Assembly (NCBI RefSeq): GCF_963975345.1
Contig: NZ_CAXBGE010000007.1
Coordinates: 139,594-203,593 of the forward strand
Source: Maricaulis sp963975345
Lineage (GTDB): Bacteria; Pseudomonadota; Alphaproteobacteria; Caulobacterales; Maricaulaceae
Reading direction: 5' to 3'
Length of the DNA: 64,000 nt
Both the position numbers and the translations under genes were made by a program. Under the pieces are notes generated by a model. It did no database searches. It saw only the letters and a list, made by a program, of their open reading frames with translations, and was not told where the DNA came from. This document shows, one piece after another, positions 17,029-26,252 of this stretch. Position 1 is the first letter of the stretch, and every line of letters starts with the position of its first letter.

Positions 17029-18024
17029 ATGAAGTCTCGTGAAATCCATCTCAACGCCTATCTCAAGGGCGCCCCGAAGACCGAAAACTACTCGGTCGTC
17101 GAAACCGATCTGCCGGCCCCCGCCGAAGGCCAGGTCACGGTGCGTAACCTCTATATCTCCGTCGACCCCTATATGCGTGGCCGGATGAGCGGGATCAAAA
17201 CCTATATCGACCCGTTCAAACTCGGTGCTGTGATGGAGGGTGGCGCCGTCGGTGAAGTCGTTGAGAGCCGGTTTGAGGGCTTGAAGGCGGGCGATCACGT
17301 GATGTCGATGCTGGGCTGGCGTGAAGGCTATACGGCTTCAGGCAAGGCGGTACAGAAGATCGATACCAGCCTGCTGCCACCGCAAGCCTTTCTCGGCATT
17401 GCCGGCCTGACCGGGCTGACCGCCTATGTTGGTATCAAGCGGATTATCGACCTTCAGGCCGGTGAGACTATGTGGATGTCGGCCGGTGCCGGCGCTGTCG
17501 GTTCTGCCGGTATCCAATTTGCGAAGGCCATGGGCGCGACCGTCGTCGCTACCGCTGGCGGCAAGGATAAATGCGATTATCTCAAAACCATCGGCGCCGA
17601 TCACGCGATCGATTACAAGGCGACCGACGATCTCACCGCGGCGATCCGTGCGGCCGTGCCCGGCGGCGTTGACGGTTATTTCGAGAATGTCGGCGGCACG
17701 CATTTCACCGCCGCCCTCAACACGCTGAAACAGTTTGGACGCATGGCCGCCTGCGGGATGATCCAGCGCTATAATGACGCCGAGCCGGCGAGCATCACCG
17801 ACAATCTGACTTTCATCGTCGGCAAATCGCTCAAGATCCAGGGCTTCATCGTCTCCAACCATCTCGATATCCAGCCGGAATTCATCAAGGATCTGAGCAC
17901 CTGGATGATGGCCGGCAAGATCACACCGGCCGAGACCGTTCTGGACGGAATCGAGAAGGCGCCTGAAGCCTTTGCCGGCCTGTTCGCCGGCCTCAACAAG
18001 GGCAAGATGCTGGTCAAGATTTGA
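17029..18024 (+). CDS. Zinc-free medium-chain NADP-dependent reductase (CurA/PTGR-like)
   Basis: This 331-residue medium-chain reductase lacks zinc ligands. Markers are ISVDPYMRGRMS near the N-terminus, the nucleotide-binding segment SAGAGAVGSAGIQFAKAMGATVVATAGG, YFENVGG and a closing GKMLVKI. The family reduces alpha,beta-double bonds of enones or quinones with NADPH (YncB/CurA, leukotriene B4 dehydrogenase). The start has a strong AAGGAGAG ribosome site. It stands alone on the plus strand, with a weak branched stem (18030-18085) after the stop that may end transcription. Confidence 0.88.
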   Translation: MKSREIHLNAYLKGAPKTENYSVVETDLPAPAEGQVTVRNLYISVDPYMRGRMSGIKTYIDPFKLGAVMEGGAVGEVVESRFEGLKAGDHVMSMLGWREGYTASGKAVQKIDTSLLPPQAFLGIAGLTGLTAYVGIKRIIDLQAGETMWMSAGAGAVGSAGIQFAKAMGATVVATAGGKDKCDYLKTIGADHAIDYKATDDLTAAIRAAVPGGVDGYFENVGGTHFTAALNTLKQFGRMAACGMIQRYNDAEPASITDNLTFIVGKSLKIQGFIVSNHLDIQPEFIKDLSTWMMAGKITPAETVLDGIEKAPEAFAGLFAGLNKGKMLVKI

Positions 18025-18146
18025 CCTGACCCAAGCCGATCTCGGGGCCAGCGTGGCCCGGGGGTAGACTGGGCGAGATCTTGGGCTTCAACAATTGGAG
18101 CCCAGGACCTCGCGTGGCCCGGTGCCGCTTGTTCGCGACGGTCTGG

Positions 18147-18335
18147 CTAGCGCCGGGTCAGCCGTCCCAGCACCCAGCCGCCGGCGATGGCCGCCACCAA
18201 GGCCGACCAATCCGAGCCCAGACCGAAGCGCTCCAGCAGGAAATATGTGCCTGCCGCGGCCGCCAAAGCGAAGGGCAGCACGCGAATCGCGCGAATCGCT
18301 GACGGCATATTAGGGTCTGGTTCACCTTGAAACAT
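18147..18335 (-). CDS. Small membrane protein, unknown
   Basis: A 62-residue product with two hydrophobic segments (around residues 16-33 and 41-56) and a basic C-terminal GRLTRR. The ATG at 18335 has GGAG four bases upstream, which argues it is translated. No family recognised. A longer TTG start at 18353 is less likely. Confidence 0.45.
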   Translation of the reverse strand: MFQGEPDPNMPSAIRAIRVLPFALAAAAGTYFLLERFGLGSDWSALVAAIAGGWVLGRLTRR

Positions 18336-18457
18336 GCTTCTCCAGGCACGCAATTACGGGGCCGGAGGCCCTATTTCGGGCATTTGCCGATAAAAATGCA
18401 GCGATTTCGAGCCGATTCACCTGTTGGGGCTTGCAAACAGCCTCGGTTGTTGGCCTT

Positions 18458-18471
18458 GTTGACCAGTCAAC
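18458..18471. promoter_or_regulatory. Operator-like palindrome upstream of HU
   Basis: GTTGAC and GTCAAC form perfect 6-bp arms (18458-18463 and 18466-18471) with a two-base centre, about 70 bp before the HU start codon. The left arm overlaps a TTGACC that could act as a -35. Its regulator is unknown. Confidence 0.35.
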
Positions 18472-18540
18472 GAACACGCGAAAAACCGGCTGGATGCGAT
18501 GACCGTGTCGGCCGGAACGCGACAAACTGGGGGGAACCCT

Positions 18541-18807
18541 ATGAACAAGTCAGACCTCGCCAAAGCCGTCAGCGAAAAGACCGGCCTGTCCCGCACACAA
18601 GCGGGCGACGCCGTCGACGCTGCGATCGATGCCATCATCGGTTCGGTCAAAGGCAATGACAGCGTCCAGCTTGCCGGTTTCGGCACGTTCCACGCCAAAC
18701 ATCGTGAAGCTCGTGAAGTGCGCAATCCGCGTACCGGCGAGAAGATGATGTCGAAGGCTCGCACCCAGGCGGCATTCCGTCCGGCTGCTGCCCTCAAAGA
18801 TATCTAA
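18541..18807 (+). CDS. HU-family nucleoid protein
   Basis: The 88-residue product matches HU throughout. It has the N-terminal MNKSDLAKAVSEKTGLS helices, VQLAGFGTFHAKHREAREVRNPRTGE covering the GFG turn and the start of the DNA-binding arm, and a closing helix FRPAAALKDI. HU bends DNA and compacts the nucleoid as a dimer. The ATG at 18541 follows a GGGGGGAA ribosome site; the frame is open further upstream but without homology. A strong bidirectional terminator follows. Alphaproteobacteria usually make HU as a homodimer. Confidence 0.94.
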   Translation: MNKSDLAKAVSEKTGLSRTQAGDAVDAAIDAIIGSVKGNDSVQLAGFGTFHAKHREAREVRNPRTGEKMMSKARTQAAFRPAAALKDI

Positions 18808-18830
18808 TCAGCGCTTCTCAGCACTGATGA

Positions 18831-18863
18831 AACGCCGCCCGAAGCAATTCGGGCGGCGTTTTT
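18831..18863. terminator. Bidirectional terminator between HU and DAHP synthase
   Basis: A perfect 13-bp stem (18831-18843 with 18848-18860) lies between two convergent genes. On the plus strand it continues into five Ts counting the last two stem bases. The minus strand has a shorter T tail. Confidence 0.85.
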
Positions 18864-18900
18864 CGTTTTGGGATGCAAGGCGCGTGAACGGACGGCGTGG

Positions 18901-20268
18901 TCAGGCCGCGTCGACGGACCGACTGGTGCGGACCCGTTTGAGCGATTCCGAAATACGAAACGCCATCTCCAGTGCCTGCTCGGCATTGAGCCGCGGATCG
19001 CAATGGGTGTGGTAGCGCGATGACAGGTCGGCTTCCGTGACCGCATTGGCGCCGCCGACGCATTCAGTGACATCGCTGCCGGTCATCTCGATGTGGACAC
19101 CGCCGGGATAAGCCCCTTCGGCGTAGAGCACATCCATGAAGCCCTCGAGCTCATCAAGGATGCGCTCGAAATCGCGTGTCTTGTAGCCGCTGGCGGTCTT
19201 CATCGTATTGCCGTGCATCGGATCACTCGACCAGACGACCTTGCGTCCGGCGCGCGTCACAGCGCGGGCCAGGGCCGGCAGTTTCTCGCGTACATTATTG
19301 GCACCCATCCGGGTGATCAAAACCAGGCGTCCAGCCTCATTCTCCGGATTGACCGCATCGATCAGGCCGAGAAGATCATCCGGATTCATGGTCGGGCCGC
19401 ACTTGATCCCGATCGGGTTGGAAATCCCGCGGGCATATTCGACATGGGCCCCGTCGAGCTGACGCGTGCGCTCGCCGATCCACACCATGTGGGCCGAGGT
19501 CGCATACCATTGGCCGGTATTGGGATCGCGGCGCGTCAGGGCTTCTTCAAACGGCAGATGCAGCGCTTCGTGGCTGGTGAAGAAGTCCACCGTTTCCAGC
19601 GAGGGCGCGCTGTCACGGCCAACACCGCAGGCTTTCATGAAGGCAAGCGCTTCGGAAATCCGGTTGGCGGTCTCCTCATAGCGCTCGGTCGCCGGACTGT
19701 CGGTGACATAATCCAACGTCCACTGGTGCACATTATTCAGGTCGGCATAGCCGCCCGAAGCAAAGGCGCGCAGCAAATTCATCGTCGAAGCCGACTGGTC
19801 ATAGGCCCGGATCAGACGCTGTGGATCGGGCTCACGGCCCTCAGGCGTAAACGCCATGTCATTGACGCTGTCGCCGCGATAGCTCGGCAGGGAGACCCCG
19901 TCGATCGTCTCCATGTCGGATGAGCGCGGCTTGGCGAACTGGCCGGCGATCCGGCCCAGCTTCACCACCGGCTTCGAAACGGCAAAGGTCAGCACCACCG
20001 CCATTTGCAGCAATACCCGAAACGTGTCGCGCACGCCTTCGGTCGAGAACTCCTTGAAACTCTCCGCGCAATCACCGCCCTGCAACAAAAAGGCATTACC
20101 CGCAGAGACATCGGCCAATTGCCGGCGCAGACGGCGCGCTTCGCCCGCAAACACCAATGCGGGACGGTTGGCCAATTCGGCGATGGCGCGGTCAAGAGCC
20201 ACCGGGTCGGCATATTTGGGCAATTGTTCGACGTGTTTGGAACGCCATGAATTCGGAGACCAGGTCAT
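18901..20268 (-). CDS. Class II 3-deoxy-7-phosphoheptulonate (DAHP) synthase
   Basis: This 455-residue type II (plant-like) DAHP synthase catalyses the first step of the shikimate pathway from phosphoenolpyruvate and erythrose 4-phosphate. Recognisable blocks are LLQGGDCAESF (with the metal-ligand Cys), KLGRIAGQFAKPRS, GIKCGPTMNPDD and WSSDPMHGNT. The length is normal for the microbial class. The ATG lies one base after the gor stop codon, making it the last gene of the glmU-gabD-rpiA-gor operon. Erythrose 4-phosphate comes from the pentose phosphate pathway, to which rpiA in the same operon belongs. Confidence 0.95.
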   Translation of the reverse strand: MTWSPNSWRSKHVEQLPKYADPVALDRAIAELANRPALVFAGEARRLRRQLADVSAGNAFLLQGGDCAESFKEFSTEGVRDTFRVLLQMAVVLTFAVSKPVVKLGRIAGQFAKPRSSDMETIDGVSLPSYRGDSVNDMAFTPEGREPDPQRLIRAYDQSASTMNLLRAFASGGYADLNNVHQWTLDYVTDSPATERYEETANRISEALAFMKACGVGRDSAPSLETVDFFTSHEALHLPFEEALTRRDPNTGQWYATSAHMVWIGERTRQLDGAHVEYARGISNPIGIKCGPTMNPDDLLGLIDAVNPENEAGRLVLITRMGANNVREKLPALARAVTRAGRKVVWSSDPMHGNTMKTASGYKTRDFERILDELEGFMDVLYAEGAYPGGVHIEMTGSDVTECVGGANAVTEADLSSRYHTHCDPRLNAEQALEMAFRISESLKRVRTSRSVDAA

Positions 20269-20269
20269 A

Positions 20270-21661
20270 TCACTCAGCAGCTTTCAACTCGGGCGGCGAC
20301 CATTTTTCCTTCATGGTCACCAATTCTTCGGCACTGGTCGGATGCACGGCACAGGTCATGTCGAACTGTACCTTGGTCAGACCCGCTTTGACGGCAATCC
20401 CCGCCATCTGGATCATTTCCGGCGCATCCGGCCCGACAATATGCACGCCCAACACCCGGTCTGTCTCCCCGTCGACGACAAGTTTCATCAACATACGGCT
20501 TGCGTCATTGGTCAGCGAGATTTTCATCGGCCGAAATGTGGTCTTGTAAATGTCGACCTGAGCAAAGGATTTGCGCGCATCGGCCTCAGACAGACCAACC
20601 GAACCAACTGGCGGCTGGGTGAAGACGGCAGAGGCGATGTCATTGTGATCGTAGGCGGTTGGGTGGCCGCCGAATACGGTCGCCGCAAAAGCCGCGCCCT
20701 CGCGGATCGCCACCGGGGTCAGATTGACCCGATTGGTCACGTCGCCGACGGCATAGATATGGCTGGCGGTCGTCTGGGAAAAGTCATCGACCTTGATCGC
20801 GCCCTTGGCATCGACATCAACGCCAGCCTTCTCCAGGCCCAGCCCGTCGACATGCGGATCGCGCCCGATCGCGTACATCACGACATCGGCATCGACATGA
20901 CTGCCATTGGAAAGCTGGACACGCTTCATCCCGTCGCCGAGATCGGTGATTTTCTCAAACACGGCGTGGGTGATGACCCGGACGCCCGAGCGCACCAGCT
21001 CCTCATGGACATGGCTGCGAACATCATCATCGAAGCCGCGCAAGACGGTGTCGCCGCGATAAACCTGGCAAACCTGCGAGCCCATGCCGGCGAAAATCTG
21101 CGCAAACTCACAGGCAATATAGCCGCCACCGGCGATCACGATGTGCTTGGGCAGGGCTTCCAGATGGAAAGCCTCGTTGGAGGAAATCCCCAGCTCATGG
21201 CCTTCGATATCGTCCGGCCTGAACGGCGTGCCGCCCGTAGCGACCAGGATTTTGCCGGCGGTGACCGTTTTGCCCGATTTCACCAAGCGCAGCGTATGAG
21301 CATCTTCGAAGACGGCGCGATCCTCAATGATCTCGACGCCAGAGTTGGACAGATTGCGCCAGTAAATCCCGGACAGCCGGTCAATCTCGGCATCCTTGGC
21401 TTCGATCAGTTTTTCCCAATCAAATGTCGGCTCGCCAACCGACCAGCCATAGCTGGCCGCCAGTTTGAACGTTTTGGCGAACTCACTGGCATAAACGAGG
21501 AACTTCTTTGGCACGCAGCCACGAATGACGCAGGTGCCACCAACCCGGTATTCTTCTGCGATCCCGACCTTGCCGGCCCCATATTGACGCGCCATACGCG
21601 CCGCACGTACACCGCCGGAACCGGCACCGATGACGAAAAGATCGTAGTCATATTGGGTCAT
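20270..21661 (-). CDS. gor: Glutathione-disulfide reductase
   Basis: An FAD-dependent class I pyridine nucleotide disulfide oxidoreductase of 463 residues. The FAD fold GAGSGG (12-17), the redox disulfide in GTCVIRGCVPKK (C44 and C49), the NADPH fold AGGGYIACEFAQI and the C-terminal HPTSAEE active-site segment are all intact. It regenerates glutathione with NADPH. ATG at 21661 begins the conserved MTQYDYDLFVIG; two other in-frame ATGs lie at 21673 and 21685. NADPH supply links it to the neighbouring rpiA. Confidence 0.93.
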   Translation of the reverse strand: MTQYDYDLFVIGAGSGGVRAARMARQYGAGKVGIAEEYRVGGTCVIRGCVPKKFLVYASEFAKTFKLAASYGWSVGEPTFDWEKLIEAKDAEIDRLSGIYWRNLSNSGVEIIEDRAVFEDAHTLRLVKSGKTVTAGKILVATGGTPFRPDDIEGHELGISSNEAFHLEALPKHIVIAGGGYIACEFAQIFAGMGSQVCQVYRGDTVLRGFDDDVRSHVHEELVRSGVRVITHAVFEKITDLGDGMKRVQLSNGSHVDADVVMYAIGRDPHVDGLGLEKAGVDVDAKGAIKVDDFSQTTASHIYAVGDVTNRVNLTPVAIREGAAFAATVFGGHPTAYDHNDIASAVFTQPPVGSVGLSEADARKSFAQVDIYKTTFRPMKISLTNDASRMLMKLVVDGETDRVLGVHIVGPDAPEMIQMAGIAVKAGLTKVQFDMTCAVHPTSAEELVTMKEKWSPPELKAAE

Positions 21662-21697
21662 GTCGCTATCCATTATGAGGGTCATTCGTGGGCGCCG

Positions 21698-22399
21698 TTA
21701 TAATTCCAGTACGCGCGCTTCGGTATCTTCACCCACGATCACGACGCGGGCGAGGCCGATGAACAGACCGTGCTCAACCACGCCCGGCAGCGTCTTGAGC
21801 CGATAGTCGACCATCGCGGCATCGGGGATCGCGCCGCAGGCACAATCGAGGATGTAGTGACCGCCATCAGTGACAAAAGGGTCGAGCCCGTCGCCCTTGC
21901 GCCGCAGCTGGACATCCGGCTTGGCAATGCCGCAAGCACGCAGCACATCGTAAATCTGTTTGGCGGTTATTGAGAAGCCAAACCGGTCGACCTCAACCGG
22001 CAGCGCAAAACGCCCCAGCTTCGAGACCAGCTTGCTCTCATCAATCACCACGATCATCAGGTCGGATGCTTGCGCGATGATTTTCTCGCGCAACAGACAA
22101 CCGCCGCCACCCTTGATCAGCTGGAAATGGCCGTCGACCTCGTCAGCGCCATCCACCGTCACCGAGATATGGTTGACATGATCGACATCGATCAAAGGCA
22201 CGCCGACTTCGAGCGCCAGCGCTGCCGTCTGGCTTGAGGTCGGCACGGCGCGAACACGCAGGCCATCCTTGATGCGTTCACCAAGCAAGCGCACGAAAAT
22301 CTCCGCCGTCGAACCGGAACCGAGCCCCAGCGTCATGCCGTCTTCGACATAGGCAAGCGCCGCAGCGGCGGCGAAGGTTTTCTGGCGGTCAGCACTCAT
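21698..22399 (-). CDS. rpiA: Ribose-5-phosphate isomerase A
   Basis: The 233-residue enzyme interconverts ribose 5-phosphate and ribulose 5-phosphate. Signature segments LGLGSGSTAE, VDGADEVD (catalytic Asp), KGGGGCLLREKI and the late FVTDGGHYILDC are present. The ATG at 22399 overlaps the stop of the upstream dehydrogenase gene as ATGA. That indicates translational coupling and fixes the start against a longer frame. Confidence 0.95.
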   Translation of the reverse strand: MSADRQKTFAAAAALAYVEDGMTLGLGSGSTAEIFVRLLGERIKDGLRVRAVPTSSQTAALALEVGVPLIDVDHVNHISVTVDGADEVDGHFQLIKGGGGCLLREKIIAQASDLMIVVIDESKLVSKLGRFALPVEVDRFGFSITAKQIYDVLRACGIAKPDVQLRRKGDGLDPFVTDGGHYILDCACGAIPDAAMVDYRLKTLPGVVEHGLFIGLARVVIVGEDTEARVLEL

Positions 22400-23865
22400 G
22401 CCTGGACGCCTCCGAGCAGCACGTATTTGAGTTCCGAGAATTCCTCGACACCCCATTTGCCGCCTTCGCGGCCAATCCCCGATTCCTTCATGCCGCCGAA
22501 CGGCGTTGAGGCCGAACCGACCATTGGCGCATTGACGCCGATCATGCCGTAATCGAGCCCTTCGGTGATGCGGTAAACGCGGTTGACGTCGCGGGTATAG
22601 AGATAGGCCGCAAGCCCGTAGGGCGTGTCATTGGCGAGATGCAGAATCTCCGCCTCGGTATCGAGGCGATAGATCGAGGCGACCGGTCCGAAAATCTCGA
22701 AACAGGCCAGATCCATCGACGGATTACCGCCCTCAATCAGGGTCGGGGCGTAGTAGGCACCGCCGAGCTCATCGGTAAGCGGGTGCCCGCCAGTGACGAT
22801 CCGCGCACCGCTCTCGCGGGCATTGCGCACCAGCGCATCGACCCGCGCGACCGCTTCGTGATGGATCAGGGGGCCGAGATCGGAGCTGGCATCAAAGCCA
22901 TCGCCGGCCTTGAGTTTCGAGACGCGCGCTTCCAGTGCGGCGACGAAACGGTCCGCGATACCGCTCTGGACGATGATCCGGTTGGCCGAAACGCAAGTCT
23001 GGCCGGAAACGCGGAATTTCGAGGCGATGACGCCATCGGCGGCCGCTTCGATATCGGCATCGTCCATGACGATGAAAGGCGCATTGCCGCCAAGCTCGAG
23101 TGCGACTCGCTTCACCCCATCAGCGGCTTGGCGCATCAACAGCTTGCCGACTGCCGTCGAGCCGGTGAAGCCGATCATTTTCACCTCGGGCGCACCGGTC
23201 ATCACCGGACCGAGCACCTGGGCGTCGCCGCAAATCACATTGAACACGCCGTCGGGAATGCCGGCGCGCTGGGCCAGTTCCGCCAGAGCCAGCGCCGAGA
23301 GCGGCGTTTCCGGTGCCGGCTTGAGCACCATGGTGCAGCCCGCCGCGAGCGCCGGCGCGCATTTGCGCGTGATCATCGCATTGGGGAAATTCCACGGCGT
23401 GATGCAGGCGACCACGCCAACTGGCTGGTGAATCGTCCAGCCGCGTGAATTCGGGAAGGGCGGCTGCATGGTCTCGCCATGGATCCGCTTGGCTTCTTCT
23501 GCCGACCATTCGATGAAGGCAGCGCCATAAATGACTTCGCCCATCGCTTCGCGCTGGGTCTTGCCCATCTCGAGCGTGATCAAAACAGCCAAATCGGCGG
23601 CGTTCTCGAGAATCAGCTGGTGCCAGCGCATCAACAGCCTGCTGCGCTCGAACGGCGAAGTGTGCTTCCAGCTCTGAAACGCCGTCGCGGCTGCGGCGAT
23701 GGCTGCTCTGGCACCGTCGGCACCGACATCGCCGATCTCGGCGATCATCTCATTATTGGACGGATTGAGGATCGGTTTGCTGCCCTCCCCACGAACCCAG
23801 GCTCCATCGATGAAGGAGGCGGTGCGGTAGAGGGATTTGTCCTTCAGGCGATCTGCAACACTCAT
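22396..23865 (-). CDS. gabD: NAD(P)-dependent succinate-semialdehyde dehydrogenase
   Basis: This 489-residue aldehyde dehydrogenase of the GabD type shows WNFPNAMITRK (cofactor site), the general base Glu in LELGGNAPF and the nucleophile Cys in SGQTCVSANR. FEIFGPVA and GGMKESGIGREGG follow. It oxidises succinate semialdehyde to succinate, closing the GABA shunt. The start overlaps the glmU stop by ATGA. Placement in an operon with glmU and rpiA is unusual for a catabolic gene. The precise aldehyde substrate is inferred from subfamily resemblance. Confidence 0.88.
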   Translation of the reverse strand: MSVADRLKDKSLYRTASFIDGAWVRGEGSKPILNPSNNEMIAEIGDVGADGARAAIAAAATAFQSWKHTSPFERSRLLMRWHQLILENAADLAVLITLEMGKTQREAMGEVIYGAAFIEWSAEEAKRIHGETMQPPFPNSRGWTIHQPVGVVACITPWNFPNAMITRKCAPALAAGCTMVLKPAPETPLSALALAELAQRAGIPDGVFNVICGDAQVLGPVMTGAPEVKMIGFTGSTAVGKLLMRQAADGVKRVALELGGNAPFIVMDDADIEAAADGVIASKFRVSGQTCVSANRIIVQSGIADRFVAALEARVSKLKAGDGFDASSDLGPLIHHEAVARVDALVRNARESGARIVTGGHPLTDELGGAYYAPTLIEGGNPSMDLACFEIFGPVASIYRLDTEAEILHLANDTPYGLAAYLYTRDVNRVYRITEGLDYGMIGVNAPMVGSASTPFGGMKESGIGREGGKWGVEEFSELKYVLLGGVQA

Positions 23866-25220
23866 GAAGCCGTGTCCTTCTTGGCTTTTCGGGTCAACTT
23901 GGCGCGGCGGAAACGGGCCGCCCAGCCATCCTTGTTGGTTTGCCCCGCCCGGGCCAGGGCCAGCGCGTCGTCGGGCACGTCCTCGGTGATGACACCGCCA
24001 GATCCGGTCATGGCACCGGCGCCGACCGTTACCGGGGCGACCAGGCTGGTATTGGAGCCAATGAAAGCCCCCTCACCGATAACCGTGCGGTATTTCTCGA
24101 AGCCGTCATAATTACAGGTAATCGTCCCGGCACCGATATTGGCGCCGGCACCCACGCTGGCATCTCCTACATAGGAGAGGTGATTGACTTTCGCACCCTC
24201 TCCCAGCTGCGACTTTTTGATCTCGACGAAATTGCCGACCTTGGCCCGCACACCGATTTCGGCGCCGGGGCGCAGACGCGCATAGGGACCGATCTGGGCT
24301 CCCTCACCGATTGTCGTCCCCTCGAGGTGGGAGAAGGCGTGGATCACCGCATCCTCGCCAATCGTCACGCCCGGGCCGAACACGACATGAGGCTCGACAG
24401 TGACATCGCGCGCGATTTTGGTGTCCCAGGAGAAGAATACGGTTTCCGGCGCCACCAATGTGACACCGGCCGCCATCGCCTCACGGCGCATCCGGGTTTG
24501 CAGCGACGCTTCAGCTTCGGCCAGATCGATCCGCGAATTGACGCCGAGCACTTCGTCGGCCCCCGCCTGCACAACGACCGCCTTCAGGCCGCGCTCCCGC
24601 GCCAGCCCAACCACGTCCGTGAGATAATATTCGCCATTGGCATTCTCATTGCCGACCTGGCCGAGCAGATCGAACAGCAGCGAGGCATCGGCCGCCAGCA
24701 CGCCGGAATTGACCAGACCGATGGCCCGTTCAGCCGGGGAGGCATCCTTGTATTCGACGATCCGGTCGAGATTGCCCTCGGCATCAAGCACCAGACGGCC
24801 ATAGGCAGCCGGCTCGGCCGGTTCGAAGCCGAGCACAGCAACCGCAGCGCCGCCCTCCAGCGCCGCAAATACGCGCTCCACAGTCTCCGGCTTGATCAGC
24901 GGTGTGTCGGCATAAAGGACGATGGCATTGCCCTGGAAGTTTTCGAGCGCTTCGCGAGCGGCGAGCACGGCATGGCCCGTCCCCAGCGGCGGATCCTGCA
25001 AGGCCGTGGCTGAGCCGAGTGCCTCGGCCGCATCGCGCACCGCCGGCGAGTGGGCGCCATAAACCGTCACCATTCGCGCGGCATCGCTTCGTATGGCCAG
25101 ATCAATCGCCCAGTCGAGCATCGGCCGCCCGCCAACGCCGTGCAGCACCTTGACCGTCTTGGACTTCATGCGCGTGCCTTGTCCGGCAGCCAGAATGACT
25201 GCGGCGCGGGATCGTGACAT
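23862..25220 (-). CDS. glmU: Bifunctional GlmU: uridylyltransferase / glucosamine-1-phosphate acetyltransferase
   Basis: A 452-residue enzyme that makes UDP-N-acetylglucosamine for peptidoglycan and lipopolysaccharide. The N-terminal nucleotidyltransferase has LAAGQGTRMKSKTVKVLH and LYADTPL. The C-terminal left-handed beta-helix shows hexapeptide repeats and VEIKKSQLGEGAKVNHLSY, including the catalytic His and acetyl-CoA contacts. ATG 25220 starts the family N-terminus MSRSRAAVILAAG; 12 further in-frame residues upstream are not conserved. It is the first gene of a five-gene coupled operon and is divergent from gph. Confidence 0.95.
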   Translation of the reverse strand: MSRSRAAVILAAGQGTRMKSKTVKVLHGVGGRPMLDWAIDLAIRSDAARMVTVYGAHSPAVRDAAEALGSATALQDPPLGTGHAVLAAREALENFQGNAIVLYADTPLIKPETVERVFAALEGGAAVAVLGFEPAEPAAYGRLVLDAEGNLDRIVEYKDASPAERAIGLVNSGVLAADASLLFDLLGQVGNENANGEYYLTDVVGLARERGLKAVVVQAGADEVLGVNSRIDLAEAEASLQTRMRREAMAAGVTLVAPETVFFSWDTKIARDVTVEPHVVFGPGVTIGEDAVIHAFSHLEGTTIGEGAQIGPYARLRPGAEIGVRAKVGNFVEIKKSQLGEGAKVNHLSYVGDASVGAGANIGAGTITCNYDGFEKYRTVIGEGAFIGSNTSLVAPVTVGAGAMTGSGGVITEDVPDDALALARAGQTNKDGWAARFRRAKLTRKAKKDTAS

Positions 25221-25274
25221 GGGGCTATCCTCTCGGACCAAGGGCGTGTTGGACATGTGTCAGGGCGCTATAGC

Positions 25275-25288
25275 CTATCGTGCGATAG
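25275..25288. promoter_or_regulatory. Palindrome in the glmU-gph divergent promoter region
   Basis: CTATCG and CGATAG form perfect 6-bp arms around TG in the 117-bp spacer between two divergent genes; an overlapping CGCTAT/ATAGCG pairing is also possible. Position suggests an operator; the regulator is unknown. Confidence 0.3.
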
Positions 25289-25337
25289 CGCGTAACCATA
25301 CAGCGTCGCAATCGCCAGTCCCAAAGAGCAAAATCAC

Positions 25338-26027
25338 ATGCCTCAGCCCCTCGACACCGACCTGTTCGCCCGCGCCTCGATCGCCTTCGATCTCGACGGC
25401 ACGCTGATCGATACGGCGCCCGACCTGGTCCGCGCCCTCAACGCGACCATTGAGCCGGACGGGCTGTCGTCGGTTCCTGTGCACGAGCTGCGAGCCCTGG
25501 TCGGACGCGGCGCCCAAGCGCTGCTGGAACGGGCCTATGCGCAGCAGGGCCGGACACTCTCGCCAGAGGCGGCGCCGGAACTGGTGGCGCGTTTCATCGA
25601 GATCTACCAGGCCGATATCGCCGCTGACAGCCGCCTCTTTCCGAATGTGGAGGCGACGCTGGCGCGGCTACAGCGGGCCGGCGCCACCCTGTCGGTGTGC
25701 ACAAACAAGCCGTCAGGCCTGTCAGATTTGTTGATCGGGACGTTCAAGTTGACGGATTATTTTGCCCGCATTGTCGGGCCGGACCGAACCACGGCGAAAA
25801 AGCCTGCCGCCGATCATGTCTTCACCGCACTCGGCTCTGGCTATTCGCGCGCCGCGATGGTGGGCGACAGCGCGCCGGATGTCGGTGCCGCACAAGCCGC
25901 CGGTGTCCCGTGCATTGTGATGAGCTATGGTTACAGCGAAGCACCGGCCGGCTCGCTGGGAGCCGACCGGTTGCTGCATGATTTCAGTGATATTCCGGGG
26001 GCGCTCGCCGAAATCTGGCGAACGTAA
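25338..26027 (+). CDS. gph: Phosphoglycolate phosphatase (HAD family)
   Basis: This 229-residue HAD hydrolase has motif I FDLDGTLIDTAPDL (nucleophile and acid Asp residues), motif II SVCTNKPSG, a motif III lysine in TTAKKPAADH, and motif IV MVGDSAPDVGAA. The helical cap between motifs I and II is of the Gph type. It removes phosphate from 2-phosphoglycolate, a by-product of DNA 3'-end repair and of oxygenase side reactions. Related HAD phosphatases share these motifs, so substrate assignment is moderately sure. It is divergent from glmU. Confidence 0.87.
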   Translation: MPQPLDTDLFARASIAFDLDGTLIDTAPDLVRALNATIEPDGLSSVPVHELRALVGRGAQALLERAYAQQGRTLSPEAAPELVARFIEIYQADIAADSRLFPNVEATLARLQRAGATLSVCTNKPSGLSDLLIGTFKLTDYFARIVGPDRTTAKKPAADHVFTALGSGYSRAAMVGDSAPDVGAAQAAGVPCIVMSYGYSEAPAGSLGADRLLHDFSDIPGALAEIWRT

Positions 26028-26033
26028 TTTTGA

Positions 26034-26252
26034 TCAGGCGGAGCGACGCTCGCGACCGACATCATTGGCAGGCCGGGTCGGCATGCCATTGACCAGGTTC
26101 GACCGCACATCGGTGCGGGCAGAACGCATGGCCGGCATGAAGCCTGCTTCGACGAGATCGACATTGACGTCGTAGCCACGCTCAGCCCAGTAAGCTTCAA
26201 TACGCGCTTTGAGACGGCGCGCGCCTTCCGGCGTGCACAGATCGTTATTCAT
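26034..26252 (-). CDS. Small conserved protein, unknown
   Basis: A 72-residue product starting at ATG 26252 with GGAGG seven bases upstream. The sequence ARRLKARIEAYWAERGYDV, then RSARTDVRSNLVNGMP, looks like a conserved alphaproteobacterial small protein seen in Caulobacter relatives, but I know no function. It has a helix followed by a beta strand and a basic C-terminus, with no signal peptide or membrane segment. It is convergent with gph, with six bases between stops. Confidence 0.65.
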   Translation of the reverse strand: MNNDLCTPEGARRLKARIEAYWAERGYDVNVDLVEAGFMPAMRSARTDVRSNLVNGMPTRPANDVGRERRSA

